Positions 11,380-22,770 are shown, counted from the first letter of the stretch. The stretch: DNA of 64,000 bases from Ctenosaura bakeri (GCA_948474755.1 CAOLHI010001039.1:186001-250000); one strand, 5' to 3'. Numbers and translations are program-made. Notes: generated from the sequence alone by a model not told the origin.

Positions 11380-14300
11380 ATGGGGATTATGAAATTTCTT
11401 TCCGGGATGTCTGGTTTGAATGCACCTATTAAAAGGAAAAAAAATTCTATTATTTGGAAAAGGTAAAAGTTGATGTGATTTGTCTTCAAGAAACACACAT
11501 AAGAGGAAATGATATAAAGTATTTAAAAAATATTAAATTGGGTAACGAATTCTCATCAGTATGCAGTAAAAAGAAAAAAAGGGGTTACAATCTATGTGAA
11601 TAAAAAATATAAATCGGAAGAAGTATTTAGACATGAGGGTGGACTATTTGTAGGAGTAGAAGTAGAAACAAGGCAAGGAAAAAACCCCTGTGTTGGGGTC
11701 TATGGACCTCAACAGAATAAATCGGAATATTACACTAAATTGTCGGAAGTAATGGGAGATTACGATTTCGACAAAGTCATAATAATGGGTGACTGGAACG
11801 GGGTAATAGATCCTGATCAAAAGGAAATCAGAAAAGAAAGTGGCCCAAAGGAAACTGCCAAAAACCTTTTTTTATTTCATGGAAAAAAACGCACTCTTAG
11901 ACGTATGGCGATATCTGTATGGAAAGCCCAAGATTTTTCATATTATTCAGAAACATTTAGGTCATGGTCTAGGTTAGATATGATCCTGGCATTAAAGTAT
12001 TAAATAAGAATATTCAGAAAATGGAAATATTACCCAGGACATGGTCTGATCACTGTCCTATAATGATGTTCTTCAAAGGGAAATAGGTCCGGTGGATACT
12101 TAGGGATGATTTATTAAGGGATGACAAAGTTGTAGATAAGGTTAAAACCCAATTGGAATATTACTTTAAAGAGAACTCTGGAAAGGGAACATCAGAATGT
12201 ACAGTGTGGGAGGCCGGTAAAGCGGTAATAAGAGGAATCTTAATAGAACAGGAGAGCTATAGAAAAAAGAATTGAAGAGAGATCCAACAAAAAATTATCG
12301 CGGAGCTTAAGAGTAAAGAGGATGAGTTAAAAAAAAATCCCCAAAATGGGAAGGTAAAAAATGAGATTAAGGTATTACAAAAACAATTTACGATGCAAAA
12401 CACAATAGAAATAGAAAAGAAGCTGAAATTTATAAAGCAAAGATATTATGAACATTCTAATAAAGCGGGAAAGTGGCTCGCATATAAACTTAAAAAAGGG
12501 AAAAAGGGGAAAAAAACAATTTTAGAAATCAGGGAAGGGGGCCAACTGTATAGACAACAAGATAAGATAAAATTGGCATTTTACAAATATTACCAGTCGC
12601 TTTACGAAGATAATGATTCTGCTGATATAGATAGAATTTTGAAGAATTATCTTGGAAAAGTAGAAATATTACAGATAAGAGAAGAAACCAGAATTGAGTT
12701 GAATAAACCTATAACTAAAATGGAATAACAAACGCAATACAAAAACTTAAAGTAGGAAAGGCCCCGGGGCCAGATGGTTTAACAGCTTTCTATTATAAAA
12801 CTTTCCAAAAAATAAGTAGACCCCTTGTATAGGTGTTAAAAAAAGTAGAAAAAAGGGGAAAGGGCCGGCTACTTTGGGGGGAGGCTACAATCAGTCTTAT
12901 CCCCAAGGAAGGCAAAGATACTCTGATGTCAAAAACTACAGGCCAATTGCGCTGCTTAATATAGATTACAAAATATTTGCGATTATTCTGGCAGAAAGAT
13001 TAAAAAAAGTATTGAAAGAATGGATTGATGAAGATCAGAGCGGTTTTCTTCCCGGAAATCGATTAAGAAAATATGAGAATTGTCCTGAATATACTAGAAT
13101 ATTACCACAAACACAATGAGAAAAAGTTAGGAATGATATTTTTGGATGTAGAGAAAGCTTTCGACAAAAACAAATGGAGATTTATAGAAGAAACTTTGAA
13201 AAAAATAAATATAGGGGAGAGTTTTCTAAAGTGGACGAACATGATTTATAAGGATCAAGTAGCATTTGTTATAGTAAATGGCGAAAAAACACCTAAAGTT
13301 GATATCAAAAAAAGGGAAGCGACAGGGATGTCCACTGTCTCCATTGACTTCCAATTATGAAATTTTTAACTTACATATTAGACAAGATTCGGAAATAAGG
13401 GGTGTTCAGATTAAAAATCAGGTATTTAAACTTAGGGCATTCGCAGATATTTGGTTGTTTTACTAGATAACCCGATACAAAGTGTAAAGCAGTTTAATAA
13501 GATCTTACATGAATTTGGAGTGGTGTCAGGCTTTAAAATAAATCCGGAAAAGACATCTATACTGACGAAAAAAATGAATAAGCAAGAGGAAAGGGAGTTG
13601 GAGAGTGAATACAATTTAAAATAAAAAAAAAGTTAAATACTTAGGAATATATTTAACTAAAAACAATACGGATTTATATGAAACAATTATAAGAAAATAT
13701 GGCAATCAGTGAAAGGGGATTTAAAAAAATGGACAACATTGGATATATCTTTATTAGGGAAATAGCAATAATTAAGATGAATATATTGCCAAAAAATCTT
13801 TTTATTTCAAAATCTCCCCATTATAACTAATGACGGAGTTTTCAAACAATGGAAAAACCACTGTAAATTCATTTGGAATGGCAGAAAACCCCGAAAAAGT
13901 GGTGCGGTTTAATAGATGCTAAAAAGAGAGGAGGTTTAAAATCCGGATTGAGATTATACTATCATGCGTGCTGCTGGATTGGGCACCACTTGGGTTGATT
14001 AGATGATGAGAGATTGCTGACATTGGAAGGTGCGGAGTTACCTTTTGGCTGGCACGCATACTTGTGGTATGAGAAGGCAAAAATAAATAGGGAGTTTAAT
14101 AATCATTTTATTAGAAAATCTATTTTGAGAGTGTGGATGTTGTATAAAAAGAAGATCTATAAGAGATTCCCATGTGGGATCCCCACACGAAGCCTTCTAT
14201 AGGAGGGAGAAACCTCAGGTTGGCAGATGGATTATGTATAAGGATATAGTGAAAGTATATGGTGGAGAACCGGTTGAAGACAAAAAAAAACTAGAAGATA

Positions 14301-15137
14301 TTGGTTGGCTACTTACTGGCTCCTGCAAAGACAAATGGTAGAAAAATTTAAAGTAGATCAGAAAACAGTGGGGATAGAAAAAAAGAAAATGAATTAGATA
14401 AAGTATTAAAATCGGAAGTGGATCATCGTATAGCAAAGTTATACAAAATTTTCTTAAATTTAGAACTGGAAAGAGAGGTAATAAAAGAGAAAAGTTGAGA
14501 TGGGCCCAGAATATAGGGAGACCGAAAAAGAGTGTTGGGAAAGGTCCTGGTTTAGAATAAACAAAATGGTAAAGAGTGCAGCATTAAAAGAAAACTATTT
14601 TAAGATCATGTACAGATGGTACTAACACCGGCCAAATTGCGAAAATGACCAAAACAGACAAGGATAAGTGTTGGAAATGTGAGCGGAAAAGGAAATCTGT
14701 TTCACCTGTGGTGGACCTGCAGTAAAGCGAAAAAAATTTGGGGACAAGTACATAACATTATAACAGAAATATTCCAAATTAAATTTCCGCTATACCCAGA
14801 AAAATATTTGTTAAACATGTATGAAGCTATGGGGTCCACTAAAGAAACAGTCTTTTAAAAAAAGTACCCTTTAAAGATAATTGCAGCGAGAATGTGTTTC
14901 GCGAGTAGGTGGAAACAGGCGGAACCTCCTGAAGTAGAAGACTGGTTACTAAAAATATATGATATTATGGAAATGGAAAAATTAACTTCATCTCTGTCAT
15001 ATAATTTAAAAGTCAAAACAGAGGTAGACTGGGATTTGATTTTTCCTATTTTAGAGTCGAAATGGGGGAATATGGCTACCAAAGGGTTAAAAAGGGGGGT
15101 TAAGCTAGGTATTAAGGGTGTTGAGGCTTATATATAG
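11380..15137 (+). pseudogene. L1 ORF2 (endonuclease / reverse transcriptase), broken
   Basis: The start ATGGGGATTATG at 11380 lies 28 bp after the ORF1 stop. Endonuclease motifs occur in order: GLNAP (degenerate start motif), ICLQETH (about 11480), VIIMGDWN (about 11780), SRLDMIL (about 11970) and SDHCPIMM (about 12040). Reverse transcriptase motifs follow: GKAPGPDG (about 12760), NYRPIALLN (about 12930), FLDVEKAFD (about 13140) and GCPLSP (about 13325). The catalytic FADD box near 13445 is disrupted: the sequence reads TTCGCAGATATTTGG, so the second Asp codon is lost and the frame shifts. A CWKC motif near 14660 marks the C-terminal Cys-rich region. Many frameshifts, often at A or G runs, break it into about ten pieces. 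Confidence 0.92.
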
Positions 15138-15399
15138 TTAAGAAAATCCTAGAGAAAGGGTAAAGGGAATATTAGCGTAAGTATAATAAGGTAATTAAGT
15201 GGAGTATCAGTAAAAGGATTATAGGAGAAAAGTGAGACAGGAAAAGCTTTAAAAAAACTCCAAAGGAAAGGAAAATAAGGGAAAAGGTGTGGGGGGGTTA
15301 TATTTATTTTATTATTTCTTGATTTGTATATGTGAATGTGAATGATATGGTTTGGTTGTATATCGAGATGAAAAGGTCTAATAAAAAGATTTGAAAACG
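15138..15399 (+). other. L1 3'UTR with a partial copy of the 5' monomer
   Basis: Noncoding, about 260 bp. Positions 15238-15255 read AAGTGAGACAGGAAAAGC, an exact match to the 5'UTR tandem unit, followed by AAAACTCCAAAGGAAAG, which resembles the AAAATTCCAAGGAAAG of the unit. It ends AATAAAAAGATTTGAAAACG. Confidence 0.7.
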
Positions 15400-15407
15400 A
15401 AAAGTGG
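15400..15407 (+). repeat. L1 target-site duplication, right
   Basis: AAAAGTGG, identical to 8216-8223; it continues into the right arm of the host MITE. Confidence 0.85.
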
Positions 15408-15459
15408 AATAATAGCACTATAACATTCTAGTGCAGAAATGGCCAGAGACACACACACA

Positions 15460-16385
15460 TGTTACCCTGGTTTCTGGGGTCCCATGGGGGATGCTTTCAT
15501 GTGCTTCACGTGGTAGGAAATGGGAACTCAACAGAGCACGAGCAATAGCAATGTGAGAGGCAGGGTAACTTAGCAGGGTCTTTTTACCCAGTTTTTATGG
15601 GGTCAGGCCAAGCCAAAAACCAAATGAAGATGTCTAAAAAATGATTTTATTGGATGAAAGTCTCACACACCAACGCAATCACTTACACACTCACTCAAGA
15701 CCTATTAAGAAGCAAAAGAGAGGAAACTGGATAGGGGAAATATTGAAGGGATTGTAGTTGGGGTAATACTGCACCTTTTCCTGAAGTCCTTGGTCTGGGA
15801 AAAACAGTGAAGAAGTGGAGCTCAGCACAGAGAGGGCTGAGGGGATTACTTGACGGATGGAGAAACAATCTGCTGGTATGACTGAGAGTGATCCAAAGAA
15901 ACTCTCAAAAACTAGGACTATTTGTACAGGAAAACGTACCTTGAGAGCAAATCCGCTCCCGGGGAGAACAAAGGGTGTTGCAACGGAAAAGAAGCTTCAC
16001 AATGGCAACTCCTTTCGCATAATGAGATTACGAGGTGTTGCCAAAGTTTCAGGATCTTCAGTTGCATTGGGTAGTGGCATGAATTTATGTAGATAGTCCT
16101 TGCCTGATAAGATTGTATTGCTATCGGTGCTCCCAACTTGGGGAAAACACGCTAATGTCCTCAAGTTGGCTCCTCAGTGGCTGAGGACTCTTTGTTTACT
16201 GTGGGTGTGCAAAGCTTGAGGTCTCCTGGGGCTACGTGACTGGGGATTTTACTGGCCTGACCTGGTTCTCGATCGTTCAACCATTCCTACCCACGTGCTC
16301 ATCTGGGTGACCTCTCAGGCATGTTGAATCATATTTAATATCAAAAATTGTAGACCCCGGGACAGGGATTACCAGTGAGGTAACA
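15460..16385 (-). mobile_element. Solo LTR, TGTTAC...GTAACA family, antisense copy
   Basis: 926 bp beginning TGTTACC and ending GGTAACA, with CACA on both sides (15456-15459, 16386-16389), although this lies in a CA-rich context that weakens the duplication call. Its reverse complement has an AATAAAAT signal near 15645, GGCCTGACCCC and GGGACCCCAGAAACC near the 3' end, in the same order as the copy at 6699-7615. No gag, pol or env frame is present nearby. Confidence 0.78.
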
Positions 16386-16411
16386 CACACGCACCCACAC
16401 ACAGATATGTA

Positions 16412-16796
16412 TAGTCAGCCCTCCACATTTGCGGGTTTCACTTTTGCAGATTTGATTATTCACAGATTATTTGCTGTCACCTCTGCTGCCTCCTTATGCC
16501 ATTTTTAATAGGGACTGCAAGCCTTGTGAGACTGAGAAACTGCAAACGAGGCTTGTAAGTCCCTATTAAAAATGGTGTGGGGCAGCAGCAGAGATGGCAG
16601 TAAGCCCCACTAGCCATCCACTTTTGCCTTATGAAGAAATTCTGATGCCTCAAAGGAATCCCCGGTGGGTTGAATATGGTGATCATACTTTCTTGTGTGT
16701 TAAATATAGTTTGAGAGGGTGTAGAGTTATCCATTTTTTTTTCACTTTCATGGGGATCCTGTGCCCCTAATCCTAGTGAATGTGGAAAGACGACTG
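16412..16796. mobile_element. Tigger/pogo-like MITE, copy 1
   Basis: The left end reads TAGTCAGCCCTCCACATTTG and the right end CTAGTGAATGTGGAAAGACGACTG, imperfect inverted repeats. TA flanks both ends (16410-16411, 16797-16798), the duplication made by Tc1/mariner-superfamily enzymes. An inner hairpin pairs CCATTTTTAATAGGGACT with its reverse complement. Copies at 20075 and 54740 have the same layout. No transposase is encoded. Confidence 0.82.
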
Positions 16797-18571
16797 TATA
16801 TAGACATATATATATAGAGAGAGACTGAGAGAAAGAGGGGGAAGTACTTCTTCAGGTATCAAGCTGCTTAGGGCTTTAATGTATGGCACACCCACCCATG
16901 CATAGGCTCAAATGCTATCAATATTTTGTAAAATCACAGGTTCCTCACACAGAGAGTGTTTTTAAATTCTTTATTTAACCTTGTAATTATAAGGAAAATG
17001 TTAAACTGACATACCAATTAAGAACAGTAACATAGTACAAGAAGGGTAGCAAACAGTAAAGACAGAATAATATAAAACCATAATAACTGGGACGTAAGTT
17101 CTAGATACACTGAGTCATTTTGAGACTACCTTCTAAACATTTATCTAGAGGCTCTGATGAAATTGGTTTGCCCTTCTGGAAAAGGTTTTTTATTCTATAC
17201 AATCCCTCTTCCCTCCAATTTCTGACTTGCTGCATCTTGCCATCAAATCTAAAAAAAAAAAAGATGAAAAAGAAATGGGCAGCGAGGGGAAGGGTTTGGG
17301 GCAAGCAATTTACTGTTGGTTTTTTTTTCCAAATTGCAAATGTTTCCTTAGTGAACAGCTTTTCCATTTTTGACTAGGTCTGAGTTGGTAAGATTGGAGA
17401 AAAGTCAAGCTTCTAAATTGGGAGACCTGTCATTTAACTCTGTGTTGACCCCTGACGTTGAAGAGTCTCTTCCAATTAAATGTGCCATCTGTTTAAATTG
17501 AAACGCCGTAAAATAATGATGCAGAGACAGACCATTTTCTGAGGTTCCCTTTTATTGGACTGTTCTAGGGAATCCAAGGGTTTTATTTCCTGCAATAAAT
17601 GTCTGTAAGGTTTTGTTTTGTTTTGTTCCATTGTTTCAACTTCTGTGTGCCAGGATGTTTGGTATGGATTGAAAAATGAATGTGAATTTCAGCAGTATAT
17701 GGGCCTTTTGTCAACTTGACTTTGTCCAGCCTGCTGTGCTTTTCGGTAGTTGCCTTAAATGGGCTTAAATGGGTTTTTCTGGGCGGTGAGGGAAGGACAG
17801 CATTGGCTGGGAAACTCTGTGCTGGGAATGAGGACATATCATTGTAATGAATTGTGATAAGGGTGCAGGTGCAGGCAGACAGACCTGACTACAAGCTCAA
17901 ACTATTGGCAAGTTGTATGGGAATTTAAGAAGGAGACTGAAGCACCTGGGAAAGGAATTGTTATGATTAACTATCAAATAGAATGCTAGCATGCACTAAT
18001 TTGAAATGTTACAGTTTATAAGGTGCTGCAAATCCCATGCTTCTTTAGTCCTGGCAGTTGCCAAATGTGCAGCTGTTTTCTTCAATGTTCCTGAATAAAG
18101 CCTTTGAAACCAAGAAGCCTAATTACTGGGACATGAAACTATCCTGTACATCGCACCTTTACCATAGCTGCTCTACAAAATATGGAGAAATGTCATTTAG
18201 ACCAGTTTTTAATTTATTGGTCAACCCAGTTAAGTAATGGTTTGTAGTTTCTGTGGACCAATTGGGATGTATCCTTTCTTATTTGAATTCCAAGATATTT
18301 GCTGCTTGAACATCTGAGAAGTATTTGGAATTTTTCTAGGTGTTTTTGTTTGACTAGTATAAAATTGAAGCATAACATATTAGATCTGGATAAATTTATT
18401 CTAAGGCCAGTTTTGTGTGTGTTTTTTAAAATGCCGTTTTATTTTACTTGAAGCATTATGGACTACTATTGAAACATCTTCCAAATATGAAGAAGCCAGG
18501 GCTTAATTGTGCACTGCTTTGTTTCTTTTCCAGACTGAGAGGAACTCACCTGTGTTTGCTATTAGAGGGGA
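16797..18571. other. Single-copy-like noncoding DNA; candidate conserved elements
   Basis: Apart from a TA/GA microsatellite at 16798-16840 and a poly(A) patch at 17252-17264, the stretch is repeat-free and shows no coding frame. Around 17400-17620 and 17830-18130 the sequence is complex, lacks low-complexity tracts, and keeps a few CpGs. This is the texture of conserved noncoding DNA, but that is a guess until aligned. Confidence 0.35.

Positions 18572-18613
<42 letters not shown>
18572..18613. repeat. (ATG)14 microsatellite
   Basis: Fourteen uninterrupted ATG triplets. The polyaspartate reading on the plus strand and polyserine on the minus strand are products of the triplet repeat, not evidence for a gene. 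Confidence 0.95.
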
Positions 18614-19319
18614 TAATATATAATAATAGAATGCAGTCATTAATGTTACTACTACAATTCAGGGATGGCACAGCAATTTTTTTATGCAAATAGATACAGC
18701 ATGCAGTGAAAGTGTTGTATCTATATTTCTTCCAGGGTGATGTGCTACTTTTTTCATTTCCTTTTCCTGCTCTTGGATATTGACTCATTCATTTTAAAAT
18801 TTCACATATCTGCCTTTTCTAGGCTGGCAACCTCTGTTGGGTATTGAATTATATTAACACAGTATATTAGAGTTTATTGTTAGTGATAAAGCAATAATCT
18901 TGTTTATTTTTTAGATTATTTAAAGCACAGTGTCCATTATCCCCTGTCTTATTTTAATATGAATTTGTTTTTTTCTAGTACATACCAACACACTATCTGG
19001 CAGTTTATTTGCTTCAAGTAGAATATACTACATCTACTATCAGTTGTTTCCCAGAGATACATAATTTAAAGTTTGATTGACCTATATTTGTCCCCATATA
19101 TGCATCCAACTGTTTATCAAAGTCCAAGATTTGTAAACAATTCATTCTGTATACCTCCCAGAATGTCCAAAATTTTGGAGTACAGCTTTCAAAATCCCCC
19201 AGCCATAACAGTCACACAATGGCCATACTAGCTGTGGAATTCTGGGGCTGGTTCTTATATAGTTTTAATTCTATAGACAATTTAGTATTATTTTAATTAT
19301 GACTTTTGGTACATTTTTA
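18614..19319. other. AT-rich noncoding stretch
   Basis: No gene seen. Positions 19150-19255 (CCAAAATTTTGGAGTACAGC, then GGAATTCTGGGGCTGG) look like an eroded MITE of the kind whose arms read ATTTTGGACTACAACTCCC. Confidence 0.35.
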
Positions 19320-19415
19320 TCTATATGGGGTTTTACTTCTATCTGTTTTTATTCTTTTAGCCATCTTGAGTCCCACTCTTGGGGGAAAATGCAGGATATA
19401 AATAAAGTGGATAGA
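19320..19415 (+). mobile_element. LINE 3'-tail fragment (L2/CR1-like)
   Basis: GCCATCTTGAGTCCCACTCT followed by GGATATAAATAAA is the sense form of a frequent squamate LINE 3' end. Antisense relatives occur at 6518 and 20466. Confidence 0.5.
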
Positions 19416-19884
19416 TTGTAGTACAAAAAGTCCCCCCGCCCCCGAGCTGTGATCACTCATGAGAGCTCTTGGAAGAGCATAAACAATCTCTCTCTATCCT
19501 GTTTCCTAGGATCAGCCATGTTATTCTGGGAAACTGTGATAGATCCAGTGTTTTCCTGTCTTCTGTAATGCCTCTTAATGAAGGACATGTCTTATAGAAA
19601 CAATAAAACCCACCCTACTCCAAGTCTTAGTTCCTTATGCAAGCATTTGGGTATTCAGCGTCAAGTTGTCCAAGGCTTTGACTGGTTGGTATGAATGTTC
19701 AACTCCAGGATCTGCTTGCCCCAGTGGGTCCGGGAAAAAATATTTTCACCAGCATAGACATGATCCAGCCTAGAGGCCACACTAGAAAGGCCCCCCTCTT
19801 TCTACTGAAAGCTATTTTGATGAATTGTGCCTCCAAATTGTTTTGATTTATGGCTTCCTTAAGCTGACCCAATCATAGGGCAAG

Positions 19885-20044
19885 ATACTTTCAGAAGGCA
19901 TTTACTATTGTCTTCTTCTGAGGATGAGAGAGTGTGACTTGCCCAAGGTCACTCCATGGGTTTCTATGGTTGAGTGGGCATTTGAACTCTGGTCTCCTGG
20001 AATCCTAGTCCCACATTTGAACCACTAACACACTGACTCCTTAT
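19885..20044 (-). mobile_element. Sauria-type SINE, partial
   Basis: The tRNA-like half is present in reverse: GAGAGTGTGACTTGCCCAAG, GTTGAGTGGGCATTTGAAC, and a final ACACACTGACTCC. The Bov-B-like tail side is truncated. Confidence 0.75.
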
Positions 20045-20074
20045 GGTAAATCATTCCTATTTATTATGTAGTTA

Positions 20075-20464
20075 CAGTCAGCCCTCCACATTTGCAGGTT
20101 TCACTTTTGCAGATTTGATTATTCACGGATTATTTGCTGTCACCTCTGCTGCCTCTCTATGCCATTTTTAATGGGGACTGCAAGCCTCATGAGACTGAGA
20201 AACTGCAAATGAGGCTTGTAAGTCCCTATTAAAAATGGTGTGGGGCAGCAGTGGAGGTGGCAGTAAGCCCTTTCAGCCAGCCACTTCTGCCTTGTGATGG
20301 AACCCTGATGCCTCAAAAGAATCCCTGGTGACTTGAATACGGTGATCATACTTTTTTTTTTCCTGTGTTAAATATGGTTTGGGAGGGCCTAGAGTTATTC
20401 ACATCTTTTTCACTTTCATGGGGGTCCTATGCCCCTAACCCTAGTGAATGTGAAGGGATTACTG
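20075..20464. mobile_element. Tigger/pogo-like MITE, copy 2
   Basis: Begins CAGTCAGCCCTCCACATTTG and ends GTGAATGTGAAGGGATTACTG, with TA on both sides (20073-20074, 20465-20466). Closely similar to 16412-16796 across its length, including the inner ATTTTTAAT hairpin. Confidence 0.88.
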
Positions 20465-20465
20465 T

Positions 20466-20530
20466 AATTTATATCTTGCCTTTCTCCTGACAAGAAACTC
20501 AAGACAGCTTACAAAAATTTAAAACAAAGT
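20466..20530 (-). mobile_element. LINE 3'-tail fragment (L2/CR1-like)
   Basis: ATTTATATCTTGCCTTTCTC then AACTCAAGACAGCTTACAA is the reverse complement of the tail type seen at 19320-19415. Confidence 0.5.
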
Positions 20531-20599
20531 TCAGCTATAGAAATCTTACTTTACATAGGTTAAAACAATTAAGCAATTTTCTTAAAAAGAATACAGTTT

Positions 20600-20915
20600 A
20601 AACAGTGACCCCGTCACTGAGAATCCTCCAAGACATCCTGTTGTCAACAGCTGCTGTACTCTGGTCTTGCAAACTTCAGGGCAGCCATGGCTTCCTTTAT
20701 TTGAGTCTATCTACCTGCAGTGCAGTCTTCCTCTATTCCTACAGCTTTGTACCTTAACAAACATTATTCTCTTTTCTAAGTCATGAATTCTCATGATATG
20801 CCCAAAGTATGGGCTGTTTTGTCATTTTGGCTTCTAGGAAGAGGTCAGGTTTGATTTGCTCTTGAACACATTTATTGATCTTTTTGGTACTCTATGGTAT
20901 CTGTAGAACTTCAAG
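20600..20915 (-). mobile_element. Bov-B/RTE LINE, antisense 3' segment
   Basis: The blocks CATGATATGCCCAAAGTATG, GTCATTTTGGCTTCTAGG, and CTATGGTATCTGTAGAACT match, in reverse complement, the reverse-transcriptase to C-terminal part of Bov-B elements. It abuts a sense-strand Bov-B 5' segment at about 20916. No intact frame remains. Confidence 0.7.
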
Positions 20916-21200
20916 CCAAAAAGATGTTCAGCTGCTGATGTGCTCGGAGGTGAAAGAAAAAACTGAGGCTGCTCTACAACTATTACAGGAACATGGAATT
21001 TGAGAAGCATTAATCATGGTAAACTAGACATTTTAAAACAAGAAATGGAACATCTGAATGTCACAGTACTTGGAGTAAGTGAGCTAAAGTAGACAGCAAT
21101 GGGACATTTTCAGTTGTAGATTTACACAGTGTTCATCTCAAGAAATGGCAGTCTAAGAAGAAATGAGGTAGCAGTAATAGTGAGGAGACAAACCAAATGT
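20916..21200 (+). mobile_element. Bov-B/RTE LINE, sense endonuclease segment
   Basis: Reads TACAGGAACATGGAATTTGA, then GGTAAACTAGACATTTTAAA, then CTTGGAGTAAGTGAGCTAAA. Translated, this resembles the start of the Bov-B apurinic-type endonuclease (a TWN-like start, then LDILKQEME and LGVSELK), but stops break it. It is head to head with the antisense segment on its left. Confidence 0.78.
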
Positions 21201-21389
21201 TGTTGTTCTTGTTGTTAATCATTATTATGTTCCTTTTCACCTTTTCCCCAGATTAATTTTTCAGAACTTAAAATCAGATCAAAACATATATTATTAAAAC
21301 ATTCTCACACACAGCACTACAATTAGCAAGATGAGGCACATTATTTTGATTGGATGGACCTTATATAGGCAATTATCAAACATTTGTCT

Positions 21390-21850
21390 AAACAGAAAAA
21401 TCTTTACTTTTCTGTGAAAAGAAAGGATGGAGGACACCAGTCTAAATTCTCTGGGAAGGAGTTCCAGAGCCTGGGGGCAGCCACTGAGACCTTCTCTGGC
21501 ATTTCTACCTGATATACTTGTGAGAGTGGTGGGAGAGAAAGAAGGACCTTCCCAGCAGATCTCAAAGTGTGGGCTGGTTTGTAAGGGAAACTATAGTGCT
21601 TCAGATTATCTGGACCTGTTCTGTATAGGGCTTTGTAGCTCAAAACCAGCACTTTGAATTGTGCCTGGAAATGGACTGGCAGCTACTGAAGTTGTTGCAA
21701 CAAAACAGTTTTGTGTTCCCTATAGTTTCCTGTAGTTCTCTATTCAGCCCCAGTTAGCAATCTGGCTACAGCCCTTTGGCCCAGTTGAAGTTTCCAGTCT
21801 TCAAAGACACCATACCGAGTGTTATAGTAATCCAAACAGGATATAAACCA
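21390..21850 (-). pseudogene. LINE ORF2 C-terminal fragment (L2/CR1-like)
   Basis: On the minus strand a frame runs from about 21850 to 21404. It reads KLQLGQRAVARLLTGAE near its start, then LVLSYKALYRTGPDNL, and SVAAPRLWNSFPENL near its end. These are the conserved C-terminal landmarks shared by L2, Rex and CR1-type reverse transcriptase proteins. A frameshift separates the two halves near 21680. The 5' part of the element and the catalytic domain are missing, as is usual for 5'-truncated LINEs. The clade within the group is not resolved. Confidence 0.75.
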
Positions 21851-22770
21851 AAAAAATGTATAATATGTTTATTTTAAAAATGCTAGCACCACTGACATGG
21901 AATTGGGCTATAAGGCCCCATTCTTCTCAAAACAGGACTTGAACCAATGACTCCTCAAGTGCAAACATCATTTCTGACCCCAGAGACCAAGCACTCATCC
22001 AGCTGGGTCTCCATAAATAGTCAAAAAAGGAAAGGGAAATGCTAGAAGACTGTAATTTGATTTTCTTCTGTGTAGGCAATCATGTGAAGCAATTTGATGG
22101 GAGATGGTGGGAGGAAATGTACATAATCAACAGTGACAATACAAGCTTCACAAACAATAAAACAAGTCACATGATGCTTGAGGCAATGCAAAGTCCAGTG
22201 CAAATGTGCCAGTTATATTAACGTAGGTCTTCGCATCGCTCAGTTCAGAGTTTTGAGATCATCTCCATTACTCCTTTCTGCTGTTGCATATGGTATTTGT
22301 GAATATCATGATGAAAATGTCCCTGCCGCTTAAAAGGCAAAGCATGCACCTTGTCTTCAAATCTGAAATTAAAACCGGTCTCATAATTCATGTGTTCACC
22401 AAGAGTCATGCAATGATTGATTGAAGCAATTTATAGCTGGCCTTATGGTCCAAGTGAGCCTTCAAGATGTCCTATAACGTTGTTTCATTTTTTTAAAAAA
22501 AAGATCTATAGTTAAAATCCATTTTAAACAGGCAACATAAAACAATGGCATGAGAGCACAGAAATCATAGCAGACCATGGTAACAGCACCAGGAGCATTC
22601 TGCTGTATCAGGCAGAATGACACAGGCCAGTAACCATGACATCTTCTTAAACAAAGGAAACAAAAGATATTTGTCAGTTCTTGAAGGCCAAACCATGTGT
22701 GGTCCTTTGCTTAGATTAATGGTTTGGAAATGCTATGTAGGCTCTCTAAATTGGAACAATGGAATTTGCC
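21851..22770. other. Noncoding stretch, no gene seen
   Basis: AT-rich with no recognised repeat. The short open frames show no domain features. Confidence 0.35.

Larger units (their letters stand above)
8224..15399 (+). mobile_element. L1-type LINE, full-length structure, coding-dead
   Basis: A 7176-bp sense-strand element with a long 5'UTR (8224-10214), ORF1 (about 10215-11351), ORF2 (about 11380-15137) and a short 3'UTR. It is bounded by the 8-bp duplication AAAAGTGG. The order endonuclease, reverse transcriptase, C-terminal Cys-rich motif, with a coiled-coil ORF1 protein upstream, defines the L1 clade. It ends in AATAAAAAGATTTGAAAACG rather than a long poly(A). Both ORFs carry several frameshifts, so this copy cannot move on its own. 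Confidence 0.92.
8101..15444. mobile_element. Palindromic MITE interrupted by L1
   Basis: The left arm (8101-8223) begins GGTCATTTCTGCAC and contains CCACTTTCAACATCCTATGG. The right arm tail (15400-15444) reads AAAAGTGGAATAATAGCAC and ends GTGCAGAAATGGCC. With the L1 removed these form one ~160-bp palindrome of the family seen at 2916 and 4334. Its own target duplication is ATA (8098-8100) against AGA (15445-15447), one mismatch. Confidence 0.85.

Noticed and set aside
18448..18693. Open frame with a polyaspartate run
   Set aside because: The run is just the (ATG)14 microsatellite read in one frame; flanks have no domain or splice context.
21427..21657. Plus-strand frame over the LINE fragment
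   Set aside because: The opposite strand carries the conserved LINE C-terminal residues; this is a shadow frame.
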